Assembly (NCBI GenBank): GCA_018665385.1
Contig: JABJDN010000201.1
Coordinates: 1-16,822 of the forward strand
From: Phycisphaerae bacterium
GTDB lineage: Bacteria > Planctomycetota > Phycisphaerae > Phycisphaerales > SM1A02
DNA: 16,822 nucleotides
Direction of reading: 5' to 3'
The position numbers were made by a program, and so were the translations under genes. This document shows, in pieces, positions 1-7,791 of the stretch. The notes below the pieces were generated by a model. It was given only the letters and a program-made list of their open reading frames with translations. It was not told the DNA's origin and did no database searches. Each line of letters begins with the position of its first letter. Within the stretch, counting starts at the first letter, position 1.

Positions 1-420
1 AGAATTCGACTTGCTGGTTCAAGTTCTTATTTACGAACGCAAGCTTTAAGCAGGCTTTTCCTTGATAATATCTATTCCATAGGTTCAAGTTGGGTCACAA
101 TGGGGCCCGCAATTGGTCAGACTGCCTTGTTCTACGGCGCAAATGACATGGGCTCTGTGATGCTTGAAGAAAATGTAGTGAGTGCGGCTGGCACAACACA
201 TTGTTTGGACGAAGCAAAGATTTGCCGAATGATTCGCGAAGCGGGGTTTACTCCCGCAAAACGAAACAACTCGTACAACATTCTTGCAGTGCACGATGGT
301 GAGGATGCCCCAGACAAACTTGTCAAAGATTGGTCGGAATCAAATAAGAACCGACTCTTCTCACACACATGTGATTCAGGGAGTGAGTCAACAACTGTCG
401 AACTGACTGTTACACAGTAA
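1..420 (+). CDS. mqnC: Cyclic dehypoxanthinyl futalosine synthase, C-terminal part (MqnC)
   Basis: This is the 3' end of a gene that enters from the left edge; the frame is open from base 1 to the TAA at 418-420, giving 139 visible residues. The visible part has the MqnC C-terminal signature: a 'LDNI' segment, 'SSWVTMG', 'GQTALFYGANDMGSVM', 'EENVVSAAGT' and 'IREAGFTPAKRN'. MqnC is a radical SAM enzyme that cyclises dehypoxanthine futalosine in the futalosine route to menaquinone. The catalytic CxxxCxxC motif would lie upstream, outside the window. About 40 polar residues follow the point where the family normally ends ('NSYNIL'). MqnE is the nearest alternative, but the GANDMGS and EENVVSAAG segments favour MqnC. 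The gene converges on ilvE with a 24 bp gap and no visible terminator hairpin. Confidence 0.85.
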   Translation, partial: RIRLAGSSSYLRTQALSRLFLDNIYSIGSSWVTMGPAIGQTALFYGANDMGSVMLEENVVSAAGTTHCLDEAKICRMIREAGFTPAKRNNSYNILAVHDGEDAPDKLVKDWSESNKNRLFSHTCDSGSESTTVELTVTQ

Positions 421-444
421 CTACAGAACTACAACATCTTTAGA

Positions 445-1317
445 TTAATCTTCTGGTGCGTTCTTGGAAACTCGATTTTTAAATTCGTTTTCGAATGCTG
501 AAGTAATCGGTCCAACTTTACCTGTACCCATAACTTTGTCGCCTATATGGCTTACGCCGATGACTTCAGCGGCGGTACCTGTCAAAAACACTTCGTCTGC
601 AACCAATACTTCTTCTAGAGTAATCGTTCGCTCATGAATAATGTACCCAAGTTTTGGCGCGACGTCTTCAATCACAAATTTACGAGTAATCCCGTTTAGG
701 ATTCCTGCAGAAACCGGCGGAGTTGAGATTTTGCCGTCCTTGATGATGAAAATATTGTCACCTGTACATTCTGAAACTTCGCCCGAGCAATTAAGCATAA
801 GGGCTTCAAGCACACCCGCATCGATAGCTTCAATTTTTGCGAGTATATTGTTAAGGTAATTCAAACTTTTGACTTGCGGGTCAAGACAATCTTGGTGCAT
901 CCGAGGGCGCTTCGCGACAATAATTGACATGCCATCTTCGTACATTTCTTTAGGGTAGAGTTTGATCGTTTCAGTGATGCAAAAGACAGTTGCTTTAGGG
1001 CACAAGAAAGGGTTCAACCCCAACGTTCCAGTTCCACGTGTAAATACCAAGCGTATGTAACCATCGGTTTGGTCATTCACTTTGACGGTGTCACGCACTA
1101 TCTCTTCAAGTTCATCGATGGAGTACCCTGGATGCAACCGAATCGCTGCTGCAGACTCGAACATGCGTTGCAAATGCGAACGGAGTTTAAATATTTTCCT
1201 GTTATAAATACGGATACCTTCGAAGCAACCGTCGCCATACAACAAGCCATGGTCGTATACGCTTACTTTTGCTTCAGACGATTCAACAAATTCACCATTT
1301 ATCCAAATTTTAGACAT
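445..1317 (-). CDS. ilvE: Branched-chain amino acid aminotransferase (IlvE)
   Basis: The product is a 290-residue class IV (fold-type IV) PLP aminotransferase, the usual length for bacterial IlvE. It should interconvert leucine, isoleucine and valine with their 2-oxo acids using glutamate/2-oxoglutarate. Visible motifs are 'YDHGLLYGDGCFEGIR' (residues 21-36), the PLP-binding lysine K150 in 'QVKSLNYLNN', 'GEVSECTGDNIF' with the conserved E183, and 'SAGILNGITR' plus 'FLTGTAAEV' for phosphate and substrate contacts. D-amino-acid aminotransferase is a relative, but the overall pattern fits IlvE better. The ATG start has no Shine-Dalgarno sequence, and a TACAAT box lies 6 nt upstream. It is the last gene of a minus-strand series, 55 bp after the small membrane protein gene. 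Confidence 0.9.
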   Translation of the reverse strand: MSKIWINGEFVESSEAKVSVYDHGLLYGDGCFEGIRIYNRKIFKLRSHLQRMFESAAAIRLHPGYSIDELEEIVRDTVKVNDQTDGYIRLVFTRGTGTLGLNPFLCPKATVFCITETIKLYPKEMYEDGMSIIVAKRPRMHQDCLDPQVKSLNYLNNILAKIEAIDAGVLEALMLNCSGEVSECTGDNIFIIKDGKISTPPVSAGILNGITRKFVIEDVAPKLGYIIHERTITLEEVLVADEVFLTGTAAEVIGVSHIGDKVMGTGKVGPITSAFENEFKNRVSKNAPED

Positions 1318-1323
1318 TTGCGT

Positions 1324-1329
1324 ATTGTA
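1324..1329 (-). promoter_or_regulatory. Possible -10 box just before ilvE
   Basis: On the minus strand the hexamer TACAAT ends 6 nt before the ilvE ATG. Transcription from it would begin at or next to the start codon, giving a leaderless mRNA. No good -35 element is visible 17 nt upstream, so this rests on the -10 match and its position alone. Confidence 0.35.
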
Positions 1330-1362
1330 ACAGCCTTAGTGAGAACGCCCGTCTGCATGCAT

Positions 1363-1376
1363 ATAAGGGGCCTTAT
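1363..1376. repeat. Perfect short palindrome over a stop codon
   Basis: ATAAGG and CCTTAT form 6-bp inverted arms around GG. The palindrome spans the stop codon of the upstream membrane protein gene. It has no T-tract, so it does not look like an intrinsic terminator, and it may be chance. Confidence 0.3.
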
Positions 1377-1927
1377 GGGTACTTTCTGCCCATTATTTCA
1401 AGTACATCGATGCTCGTAATGCTCCAATTTCCAGTTTCGTTCGGTGCAACAGTAATCCTCCAGCGTGAGGGAACTGTGCCAATTCTAGAGACTCGACTTA
1501 GCATAGAAACATCTAGCTCGACGCGATTTTTAAACTCCACAGGAATAATGCGTAGTACCGTGTTGAATTGCAACATATGCCTGGCATGAAACGCGTGCAT
1601 GCTAGCAACGGCTCCGACTGCACCGCTCGAATCTATGCCGGGCCATTGATTTGGCATCTCGACATTTTTATCTAGTATGGTAAGAAGTGCATCACTGTCG
1701 TTTGCTTCCACCGCAACGACAAGACCACTAACAAGTATTCGGCCATGCTCTACTGGAGTGACAACGTAGTAGCCAATGAGAAACGTGACAATAGAAAGAA
1801 TGCAAACAGCAACACCATACCGGAAGAACTCGCCCCTTCCATCAACAATACTCTTCCACAACAAGACAAATGCTATTGATGCAACAAGTGAAGTTGCCAG
1901 CCAATGGTGTTCAAAAAGTAAGTGCAT
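1373..1927 (-). CDS. Hypothetical two-helix membrane protein with a possible NTF2-like domain
   Basis: This 184-residue protein is not recognised as a named family. Two hydrophobic segments (about residues 10-28 and 37-57) predict two membrane helices close to the N terminus. The rest (about 60-184) reads as a soluble domain: a helix-rich start ('GLVVAVEANDSDALLTIL') followed by alternating beta-type segments and ending in 'NWSITSIDVLEI'. That order resembles NTF2/SnoaL-like alpha+beta domains, but this is inference from pattern alone. The ATG at 1925-1927 has no Shine-Dalgarno sequence. It begins 19 bp after the LON-domain gene and is followed 55 bp later by ilvE, so co-transcription is likely. 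Confidence 0.65.
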   Translation of the reverse strand: MHLLFEHHWLATSLVASIAFVLLWKSIVDGRGEFFRYGVAVCILSIVTFLIGYYVVTPVEHGRILVSGLVVAVEANDSDALLTILDKNVEMPNQWPGIDSSGAVGAVASMHAFHARHMLQFNTVLRIIPVEFKNRVELDVSMLSRVSRIGTVPSRWRITVAPNETGNWSITSIDVLEIMGRKYP

Positions 1928-1946
1928 TTCGTTTTAGACCGTATGA

Positions 1947-2639
1947 TTAATTTAACGTAATACCGCTGTCTTTTGGTTCTGTTATATGTTTATCCACAAT
2001 AGTCAACATGCGGTCAAGGTTCGCAAGTTCAGACAACACTCGTTTTGAGCGTACTTCACTTGAAGGTTCAGAGAGTAATGCGTACCGCAATTCTGCATCA
2101 TCGAACACAGTGCACCCAACAAGTTCGAACAATGCCTCGTCTGTTAAAGATGGCTCGTTCACCCAATCGAGTATTGAACCATGGTTTTCGAGGCGAGATA
2201 AATTTGGTCGAAACAGCATATGCAGCAATTCTGTACGGTAGATGTCGTCAAGTTCTTCTTTGGCTTTTTCAAGCGGATGCAACGTAGCCCGCCGGTAGAG
2301 AACGTCGCCTGTGGGCGATTCTTCACTCATAATAGTGGCTCTGCACAATCCATACAGCATGAGATGAAAACCACCCCCAGCTTTTTCGTGTTGAATAGCT
2401 TGTGCTAAACACACCGCCTTTCGAATTGGTGAATTTGGTTCTAGATTTGGAGCACTAGAATCATCAATATAGGTTGCCAGAGCAATTTGTCCACTTCCAT
2501 CGAGGGCGTGGTCTACAAGTTGCTTATACCTTGGCTCAAATACGGACAATGGCATGATTGTATGTGGGAGCAAAATAGTCTCTGGCAATGGCAAAATTGG
2601 AAATTGCTGTTTGAATTGGACTGCTACAGATTCCGTCAT
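1947..2639 (-). CDS. LON peptidase substrate-binding (N-terminal) domain protein
   Basis: The 230-residue product matches stand-alone LON substrate-binding domain proteins, not full Lon protease. It has the domain's opening pattern 'FPILPLPETILLPHTIMPL' (13-31) followed by 'VFEPRYKQLV' (33-42), and later 'GFHLMLYGLCRATI' for the central beta-sheet. It has no AAA+ ATPase or Ser-Lys protease region. In such proteins the domain presumably binds peptides or protein partners; its cellular role is unknown. I chose the ATG at 2637-2639 over an upstream TTG because the extra residues (WRIIIIV) look non-coding and the domain starts normally soon after the ATG. A candidate promoter lies directly upstream. 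It sits between the amidase gene and a small membrane protein gene on the same strand. Confidence 0.8.
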   Translation of the reverse strand: MTESVAVQFKQQFPILPLPETILLPHTIMPLSVFEPRYKQLVDHALDGSGQIALATYIDDSSAPNLEPNSPIRKAVCLAQAIQHEKAGGGFHLMLYGLCRATIMSEESPTGDVLYRRATLHPLEKAKEELDDIYRTELLHMLFRPNLSRLENHGSILDWVNEPSLTDEALFELVGCTVFDDAELRYALLSEPSSEVRSKRVLSELANLDRMLTIVDKHITEPKDSGITLN

Positions 2640-2649
2640 AACAATAATT

Positions 2650-2679
2650 ATGATACGCCACAAATAACGTGTGGAGCAA
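2650..2679 (-). promoter_or_regulatory. Candidate promoter of the LON-domain gene
   Basis: On the minus strand TTGCTC (2674-2679) and TATCAT (2650-2655) are separated by 18 bp, a reasonable sigma-70 arrangement. The -10 box ends 10 nt before the ATG, so the transcript would have only a few untranslated bases. Confidence 0.4.
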
Positions 2680-2708
2680 AAATATTGCTTTTTTTCTTTG
2701 TTAGACGT

Positions 2709-3434
2709 TTACGCTTTTTTAAGAGATGCGCTACGCAAACGTATCATGACACTCTGTAAGCTCTTGCCCGGGCAAGCAGTCGCAGCCCATTCTTGATGTG
2801 TCCGCACTTTGGAAACTTGAACTTTGTATTTATTCATGAGCCCGCGAAGTGTTGATTCAATTGCTGCGAGTTGCGCTCTGTTGACTGATTGAAGTTCATA
2901 ATTGCCGAGCATAACAACACCAATATTACCTTCGTTTTTTGCCCGAACATGGGCACCTTGCCATGCCAAAGGGCGAGCTTGCCACAATCGCCCAGCAGGG
3001 TCGATGGCAAAGTGGTACCCAATGTCACCCCATCGCCCTCCGTCTCTTCGAAGATGAGATTTACGAATCGTTTCAAGCCGTGCTGCAGCCGCTGATTTTG
3101 AAGTTGCAGTAAACGGCGTCATTCCATCGTGGTGCACAGTAATGTACCGAGCGGGTAGCATGCGGTTCATATTTTTAGGAATAGGTTGACCTTTTGCCCA
3201 AGACGAGCGCGAAATAGCTCCAAGATTCGCAGATGGCTCTGGCAACACGGCGCTTACTGTGGAAGTAGTAAAGTGCTCAGGAGGCAGCGGCGTCCAGATA
3301 GGGCTTGGTAAGGCACTTGTAACTTTTTTTGTTCCACAACCGACCAATGTCAACGCTGCAGCAAACAGAAATGTTCGCCTAGCGTAGCCTCCGCAAGGGA
3401 GTGGATTTTGTGGTGGTTGATCAGAATTTGTCAT
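2709..3434 (-). CDS. N-acetylmuramoyl-L-alanine amidase (Amidase_2/PGRP fold), probable Tat-exported lipoprotein
   Basis: With the ATG at 3432-3434 the product has 241 residues. The N terminus reads 'ARRTFLFAAALTLVGC': a twin-arginine-like RRxFL motif, a short hydrophobic stretch and a lipobox ending at C33. This suggests Tat export and lipid anchoring. After a proline/threonine-rich linker (about 40-75) comes an Amidase_2/PGRP domain: 'YITVHHDGMT' (H101/H102), 'GDIGYHFAIDPAGRLW' (138-151), 'NIGVVMLGNY' and 'RTHQEWAATACPG' with H213 and C221. These fit the zinc-ligand pattern of enzymes cleaving the MurNAc-L-Ala bond of peptidoglycan. A further in-frame upstream extension of 61 residues exists but would bury the signal peptide, so I rejected it. 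It is divergent from gyrB and likely first in its transcription unit. Confidence 0.85.
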   Translation of the reverse strand: MTNSDQPPQNPLPCGGYARRTFLFAAALTLVGCGTKKVTSALPSPIWTPLPPEHFTTSTVSAVLPEPSANLGAISRSSWAKGQPIPKNMNRMLPARYITVHHDGMTPFTATSKSAAAARLETIRKSHLRRDGGRWGDIGYHFAIDPAGRLWQARPLAWQGAHVRAKNEGNIGVVMLGNYELQSVNRAQLAAIESTLRGLMNKYKVQVSKVRTHQEWAATACPGKSLQSVMIRLRSASLKKA

Positions 3435-3642
3435 AGAAGTGTTGGTTTGAAGTGTATCGTCGAAAGCGAAGTTATGACTCCAAAAACAGAGAAATGGGAG
3501 GTCTAATATGGGCTTAAATAAAGGCATTATCGGGGGTAAAAAGGTATAATAATCATCTTGTGGCAGAGGACTTACGGCTAAGGTTTTTCCCACAAAGCAA
3601 GCACTTCCCACATACACCTTTATCTACTAGAAATTCCACTTT
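3435..3642. other. Divergent intergenic region between the amidase gene and gyrB
   Basis: This 208 bp gap, the longest in the window, holds no convincing gene. It must carry the promoters for both flanking genes. A perfect TATAAT on the plus strand is the only clear promoter element. No tRNA, riboswitch or strong hairpin is visible. Confidence 0.6.
3545..3550 (+). promoter_or_regulatory. Candidate -10 box of gyrB
   Basis: A consensus TATAAT lies 92 nt before the gyrB ATG, implying a leader of about 85 nt. The bases 17 nt upstream do not match TTGACA well, so the -35 part is weak. Confidence 0.45.
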
Positions 3643-6147
3643 ATGACACAACCTACAGATACATACACCTCTGAACAGATTCAGGTTCTTGAAGGATTGG
3701 AAGCAATTCGCAAAAGACCAGGAATGTACGTTGGTGGCACTGGTTTAAACGCCCTTCACCACCTTGTGTATGAATGTGTAGATAACGCAATTGACGAAGT
3801 CATGGCAGAATATGCCACCACGATTACAGTTCGCATAGGCGTAGATGGTTCTTGCACCGTTGTCGATGACGGCCGCGGAATGCCAATCGACAATATGAAA
3901 AGTGATAACCCGCTCATTGACGGGCGCCCCGCTGTTGAAGTCATCATGACTCAATTGCATGCAGGTGGCAAATTTGATGACAACGCATACAAAGTATCGG
4001 GCGGATTGCATGGCGTTGGAGTGAAGTGTGTGAATGCTTTATCGATATGGACGAACGTTGAAGTTATAAAAGAAACAGAAACATGGATGATTAGTTTCAC
4101 CCGCGGCGATATTAAGAAACCGCTGCATAAAATTGAAGATTACACAGGCGAGAAACGATCGACTGGAACTCGCATCTCGTTTTTGCCAGACCCTGAAATT
4201 TTCCCTGACACTGTGTTTCGATACGAATCTCTTGAACATCGTCTGCGTGAACTTTCTTTTCTCAACCCAGGTGTTTCCATTCGATTCATCGACGAACGCG
4301 TAGATAAAGAAGGTAAAATCCGCGAGGAAACGTTTTGCAGCGAACATGGTTTATCCGATTATGTTGCCTATATAAATCGCGGCAAATCTGAGTACAGTTC
4401 GCCCATCAGCCTTTCCTATACCGATGAAGAAACTGGCATCGTCTGCGATATCGCCATGCAGTACACCGATGCAACTAGCGAAGTTTTGCTAGCTTTTGGT
4501 AATAACATCGTGAACCCAGATGGCGGCACACATGTTTCAGGCTTTAAGACATCGCTTACTAGAACTGTAAATGCATATGCAAAACGGAACAAATTAATCA
4601 AAGGACTTACACCAAGCGGTGATGACTTACGAGAAGGTTTGACATCGATTGTTTCAGTAAAACTAACAGAGCCCCAATTCAATAACCAAACCAAAGAAAA
4701 ACTGTTGAATCCAGAGGTCGAAGGCATTGTCTCTTCCCTTGTTTCTAAATTACTCGGCGCATGGCTTGAAGAACACCCTGCTGAAGCAAAGAAAATTTGC
4801 CTGAAAGCAATACTTGCTGCCCAAGCACGCGAGGCCGCTCGCAAGGCCCGTGATTTAATCAAACGCAAAGGTGCACTTGAGTCTGGCGGAATGCCGCAGA
4901 AACTTGCTGATTGCGTTACAAATGATGTCGACCGCTCTGAACTGTACATTGTGGAAGGCGATTCTGCTGGTGGCTCAGCCAAAGGTGGACGCGATCACGA
5001 TACGCAAGCTATTCTCCCCCTCAAAGGTAAAATCCTGAACGTCGAGAAAGCGCGAATCGACAAAGTCCTAGGCTTTGAAGAAATCCGTATTCTGATCCAA
5101 GCATTGCAATGCGGCATCGGCGAAGATTTCGACATTTCAAAATTGCGCTACGGTCGAATCATCATCATGACAGATGCCGATGTCGACGGTTCGCACATCC
5201 GTACCCTCTTGCTCACATTCTTCTTCAGACAAATGAGCGAACTTGTGCGGCAAGGGAAAATTTATATCGCCCAGCCTCCGCTGTACCAAGTGACTCGGAG
5301 CAAGAAAAGTTTCTATGTAAACAATGAAAACCAAATGACTTCTTTGCTGATGGATATGGTTATCGATTCTGCATCGCTCATTATCCGCGATGAAAATGAT
5401 ATTGAACTCCGCAGGATTTCAGGAGACGAACTTGGGCGTGTTGCGAAACATCTCACCAGATTGTCAGAACTTATTGAAATTGCAGAACGACGGGGTACGC
5501 CATTTGGAAAACTACTCGCTCTGCGCGAAAACGATCCAAAAGACACCAATCGCCTGCCAAGATTCAGAGTCGTATGGCCAAACAATGAGCAGGTCTGTTG
5601 GAGCGAAGAAGGTGCACGGAAAATCATTAGCGATAACAATCTGCTTATCGATGATCTAGCCGTAGACGTAGATGCAAGCATTGCTACGCGTATTGCTGCC
5701 CTCAGAGAATTACATGAAAACCGCGAAATTGATGTACTTGTAGAGACACTTGCCGAGTTTGACCTAGAGATTAACGACTACTTCTTAACGCAAGAAGAAA
5801 CTGTCAGTGGCGAAAAGCTATCAACGAAATACGCTTGGGTAGTTGATCTGGCAACAGACAAAGAAGAAACTGTGGACGTTGCCAATATTCCTGATATTTT
5901 GGAATCGCTCCGGCAACTTGGACGTCGCGGTATTGAAATCAAACGCTTTAAGGGTCTTGGCGAAATGAACCCAGAAGAACTGTGGGACACAACGATGGAT
6001 CCAGAGAAGCGCTTGTTGCTGCGAGTCACGTGGGATGCTGCATCAGATGCAGACCAATTGTTCACCACGCTTATGGGTGAACAAGTCGAATGCCGCAGGA
6101 AATACATCGAAGACCACGCACTCGAAGTTAAAAACCTCGATATTTAA
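3643..6147 (+). CDS. gyrB: DNA gyrase subunit B (GyrB)
   Basis: The 834-residue product is a full-length type IIA topoisomerase B subunit, which hydrolyses ATP and, with GyrA, introduces negative supercoils. The GHKL ATPase shows 'ECVDNAID' with E44 and N48, 'DDGRGMP' and 'GGLHGVGVK'. The TOPRIM domain shows 'EGDSAGG' (E441) and 'DADVDGSH' with metal-binding D511, D513 and D515. A region of about 200 residues separates TOPRIM from the C-terminal 'RFKGLGEMNPEELW' segment, as in long Gram-negative GyrB proteins. The end 'RKYIEDHALEVKNLDI' is typical of GyrB and argues against ParE. The start is ATG without a Shine-Dalgarno sequence. The TAA stop overlaps the queC stop on the other strand. gyrA is not in the window. 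Confidence 0.97.
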   Translation: MTQPTDTYTSEQIQVLEGLEAIRKRPGMYVGGTGLNALHHLVYECVDNAIDEVMAEYATTITVRIGVDGSCTVVDDGRGMPIDNMKSDNPLIDGRPAVEVIMTQLHAGGKFDDNAYKVSGGLHGVGVKCVNALSIWTNVEVIKETETWMISFTRGDIKKPLHKIEDYTGEKRSTGTRISFLPDPEIFPDTVFRYESLEHRLRELSFLNPGVSIRFIDERVDKEGKIREETFCSEHGLSDYVAYINRGKSEYSSPISLSYTDEETGIVCDIAMQYTDATSEVLLAFGNNIVNPDGGTHVSGFKTSLTRTVNAYAKRNKLIKGLTPSGDDLREGLTSIVSVKLTEPQFNNQTKEKLLNPEVEGIVSSLVSKLLGAWLEEHPAEAKKICLKAILAAQAREAARKARDLIKRKGALESGGMPQKLADCVTNDVDRSELYIVEGDSAGGSAKGGRDHDTQAILPLKGKILNVEKARIDKVLGFEEIRILIQALQCGIGEDFDISKLRYGRIIIMTDADVDGSHIRTLLLTFFFRQMSELVRQGKIYIAQPPLYQVTRSKKSFYVNNENQMTSLLMDMVIDSASLIIRDENDIELRRISGDELGRVAKHLTRLSELIEIAERRGTPFGKLLALRENDPKDTNRLPRFRVVWPNNEQVCWSEEGARKIISDNNLLIDDLAVDVDASIATRIAALRELHENREIDVLVETLAEFDLEINDYFLTQEETVSGEKLSTKYAWVVDLATDKEETVDVANIPDILESLRQLGRRGIEIKRFKGLGEMNPEELWDTTMDPEKRLLLRVTWDAASDADQLFTTLMGEQVECRRKYIEDHALEVKNLDI

Positions 6148-6809
6148 GTATTGATTTGCAACTCAGCGAACGCTGCATCGCGCAAGCGGCAGGAATCGCA
6201 TGCACCGCATGGCTCGTCTTCACTCGTTGGGTCGTAACAACTTCTTGTCATGGAATAATCCACGCCAAGGTTCAACCCTTCTTTGATAATCTCCACTTTT
6301 GTCATCTGCAAAAGCGGGGCATGAATTGTAAATGGATCACCCTCAACACCGGCTTTCGTGGCAAGATTTGCCATACTCTCAAACGCCTGAATAAATTCAC
6401 TTCTGCAATCTGGATACCCAGAGTAATCCACTGAGTTCACGCCTATAAAAATATCGCGAGCGCCAATTGCTTCTGCGTACCCAAGCGCATGGCTTAGAAA
6501 AATCGTGTTCCTCGCGGGAACATACGTAACGGGTATGCCGTTGTCTTCACCCTGTTTTGGTACTGCAATATCTGCTGTAAGCGCAGACCCACCCCATGCT
6601 GATAAATCTGTAGTTGATACCACATGGTCAGAAACACCAAGAAAAGCAGCTACTTTTTTTGCGGAATCAATTTCAGAAGAGTGTCGTTGGCCATAGGAAA
6701 AACTAAGTGCATGGCACGCATACCCTTGGGAATTTGCAATCGCTAAAACCGTTGCCGAGTCAAGCCCACCTGACAATAAAATAATCGCGGGTTTACCCTT
6801 TGTCTTCAT
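6144..6809 (-). CDS. queC: 7-cyano-7-deazaguanine synthase (QueC)
   Basis: The product has 221 residues, the usual QueC length. QueC converts 7-carboxy-7-deazaguanine to preQ0 with ATP and ammonia, in the pathway to queuosine in tRNA. Visible features are the PP-loop 'SGGLDSAT' (13-20), 'SFSYGQRH' (37-43), 'VPARNTIFLS' (97-106), 'GVNSVDYSGYPDCR' and the zinc-binding cysteines C191, C201, C204 and C207 in 'CYDP...CGACDSCR'. I chose the ATG at 6807-6809 over a GTG 18 nt upstream because it gives the normal distance to the PP-loop. The gene starts inside the last codons of the dnaJ-like gene (17 nt overlap), so translational coupling is likely. Other queuosine genes are not in the window. Confidence 0.93.
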   Translation of the reverse strand: MKTKGKPAIILLSGGLDSATVLAIANSQGYACHALSFSYGQRHSSEIDSAKKVAAFLGVSDHVVSTTDLSAWGGSALTADIAVPKQGEDNGIPVTYVPARNTIFLSHALGYAEAIGARDIFIGVNSVDYSGYPDCRSEFIQAFESMANLATKAGVEGDPFTIHAPLLQMTKVEIIKEGLNLGVDYSMTRSCYDPTSEDEPCGACDSCRLRDAAFAELQINT

Positions 6810-7728
6810 GCAGCACGTCGTTTTCACGAGGGTTCGGTAAGTGCTCTTTCAATTCTTCAAGCAACTGTTTTGTTTCGTCGTCTATTTCTTTTGGCGCAAC
6901 AATTGTAACCACTGCGTAGAAGTCGCCTTTTTTACCCGCTGGTGATTCGCACCCCTTAGCACGCACCCGCAACCGAGAGTTACTCGAAACCCCAGGAGGT
7001 ATAGACATTTCAACAGAGCCGCCAAGAGGAAGCGGCACCGTGATCTTTGTGCCTAGCGCTGCTTCGGCGATATTAAGTTCGACATCCATTTCTACATCAA
7101 GGCCATTGCGTTGGTACACGGGATGACCGCCAACTGAGACCGTAACAATCATGTCTCCAGCAGGACCGCCCATGGCTCCAGCGTGCCCCTTGCCAGCAAG
7201 GCGGAGTTTATTCCCGCTTTCGATGCCAGCTGGTATCTTCAATGTTGCAGTTGAATTACCAACACGTATTTCTTCCGTACCGCCCTTGAGAGCTGTCATA
7301 AATGTGACGGTTATTTCATTGCTCTGGTCTTGGCCCTTCATTGCTTGGCCCCTGCCCGCGCCTTCTCTGCCAAATGGTGAGCCAGCACCACCGCCACCAA
7401 ATGAGGAACCGAAAATATCTGAGAAATCGACAGTTTGACCATAACCACCCCCGCCACCCGCTTGAGACCAGCGTGGATCGCCTCTAAAACCGCTTGCTCC
7501 CTGGCCTGCACCTGTAGAGCCATATTGATCGTACATCCTGCGTTTTTCTGCATCTGAGAGCGTGTCGTATGCTTCTTGCACTTCTGCGAATTTAGTGACA
7601 GCGTCCTCAGCCTTATTTACATCAGGATGGTATTTCCTTGCAAGTTTGCGGTAAGCCTTTCGAATCTCGTCTGCAGTTGCAGAACGGCTCACTCCTAATA
7701 GTTTGTAATAGTCTGTTGATGATGCCAT
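6793..7728 (-). CDS. DnaJ-family co-chaperone without zinc finger (type II/CbpA-like)
   Basis: The 311-residue product has an N-terminal J domain ('DYYKLLGVSRSATADEIRKA' at 6-25, HPD at 34-36), a Gly/Phe-rich linker (about 70-130, with 'DFSDIFGSSFGGGG'), and the two C-terminal beta domains ('LKIPAGIESGNKLRLAGKG', 'VPLPLGGSVEMSIPPGV'). The four CxxCxGxG zinc repeats of classical DnaJ are absent, and only one cysteine is visible in the protein. It therefore belongs to the type II class that stimulates DnaK and presents substrates. It may serve as CbpA or as a second DnaJ; no dnaK or grpE is in the window. The ATG at 7726-7728 is preferred to an upstream TTG. It is transcribed away from tatC and overlaps queC downstream. 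Confidence 0.92.
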   Translation of the reverse strand: MASSTDYYKLLGVSRSATADEIRKAYRKLARKYHPDVNKAEDAVTKFAEVQEAYDTLSDAEKRRMYDQYGSTGAGQGASGFRGDPRWSQAGGGGGYGQTVDFSDIFGSSFGGGGAGSPFGREGAGRGQAMKGQDQSNEITVTFMTALKGGTEEIRVGNSTATLKIPAGIESGNKLRLAGKGHAGAMGGPAGDMIVTVSVGGHPVYQRNGLDVEMDVELNIAEAALGTKITVPLPLGGSVEMSIPPGVSSNSRLRVRAKGCESPAGKKGDFYAVVTIVAPKEIDDETKQLLEELKEHLPNPRENDVLHEDKG

Positions 7729-7748
7729 AGTGTTCTCTTGCAAGGAAC

Positions 7749-7754
7749 AGTATA
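7749..7754 (-). promoter_or_regulatory. Possible -10 box of the dnaJ-like gene
   Basis: TATACT on the minus strand lies 20 nt before the dnaJ-like ATG, a sensible spacing for a short leader. The -35 position does not match well. It partly shares the 63 bp divergent region with the tatC promoter. Confidence 0.35.
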
Positions 7755-7755
7755 C

Positions 7756-7785
7756 CTGACTCCGAGTTCCGCTATCCTGTATGTA
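7756..7785 (+). promoter_or_regulatory. Candidate tatC promoter
   Basis: CTGACT (7756-7761) and TATGTA (7780-7785) are separated by 18 bp. The -10 box ends 6 nt before the tatC ATG, so the transcript would be leaderless or nearly so. It shares the divergent region with the dnaJ-like gene. Confidence 0.4.
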
Positions 7786-7791
7786 CTTTCA

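Noticed and set aside
2675..2699. AGCAA-AAATA-TTGCT followed by T7 on the plus strand, as a terminator
   Set aside because: The stem is only 5 bp and AT-rich, and no plus-strand gene ends here; it overlaps the -35 box of the LON-domain gene instead.
3435..3617. In-frame upstream extension of the amidase to a 302-residue protein
   Set aside because: It would bury the RRxFL/lipobox signal sequence 60 residues inside the protein and run over the divergent promoter region.
4416..4982. Open frame of 188 codons antisense to gyrB
   Set aside because: It lies wholly within the conserved gyrB coding region, is serine-rich as expected of a mirror frame, and shows no domain pattern.
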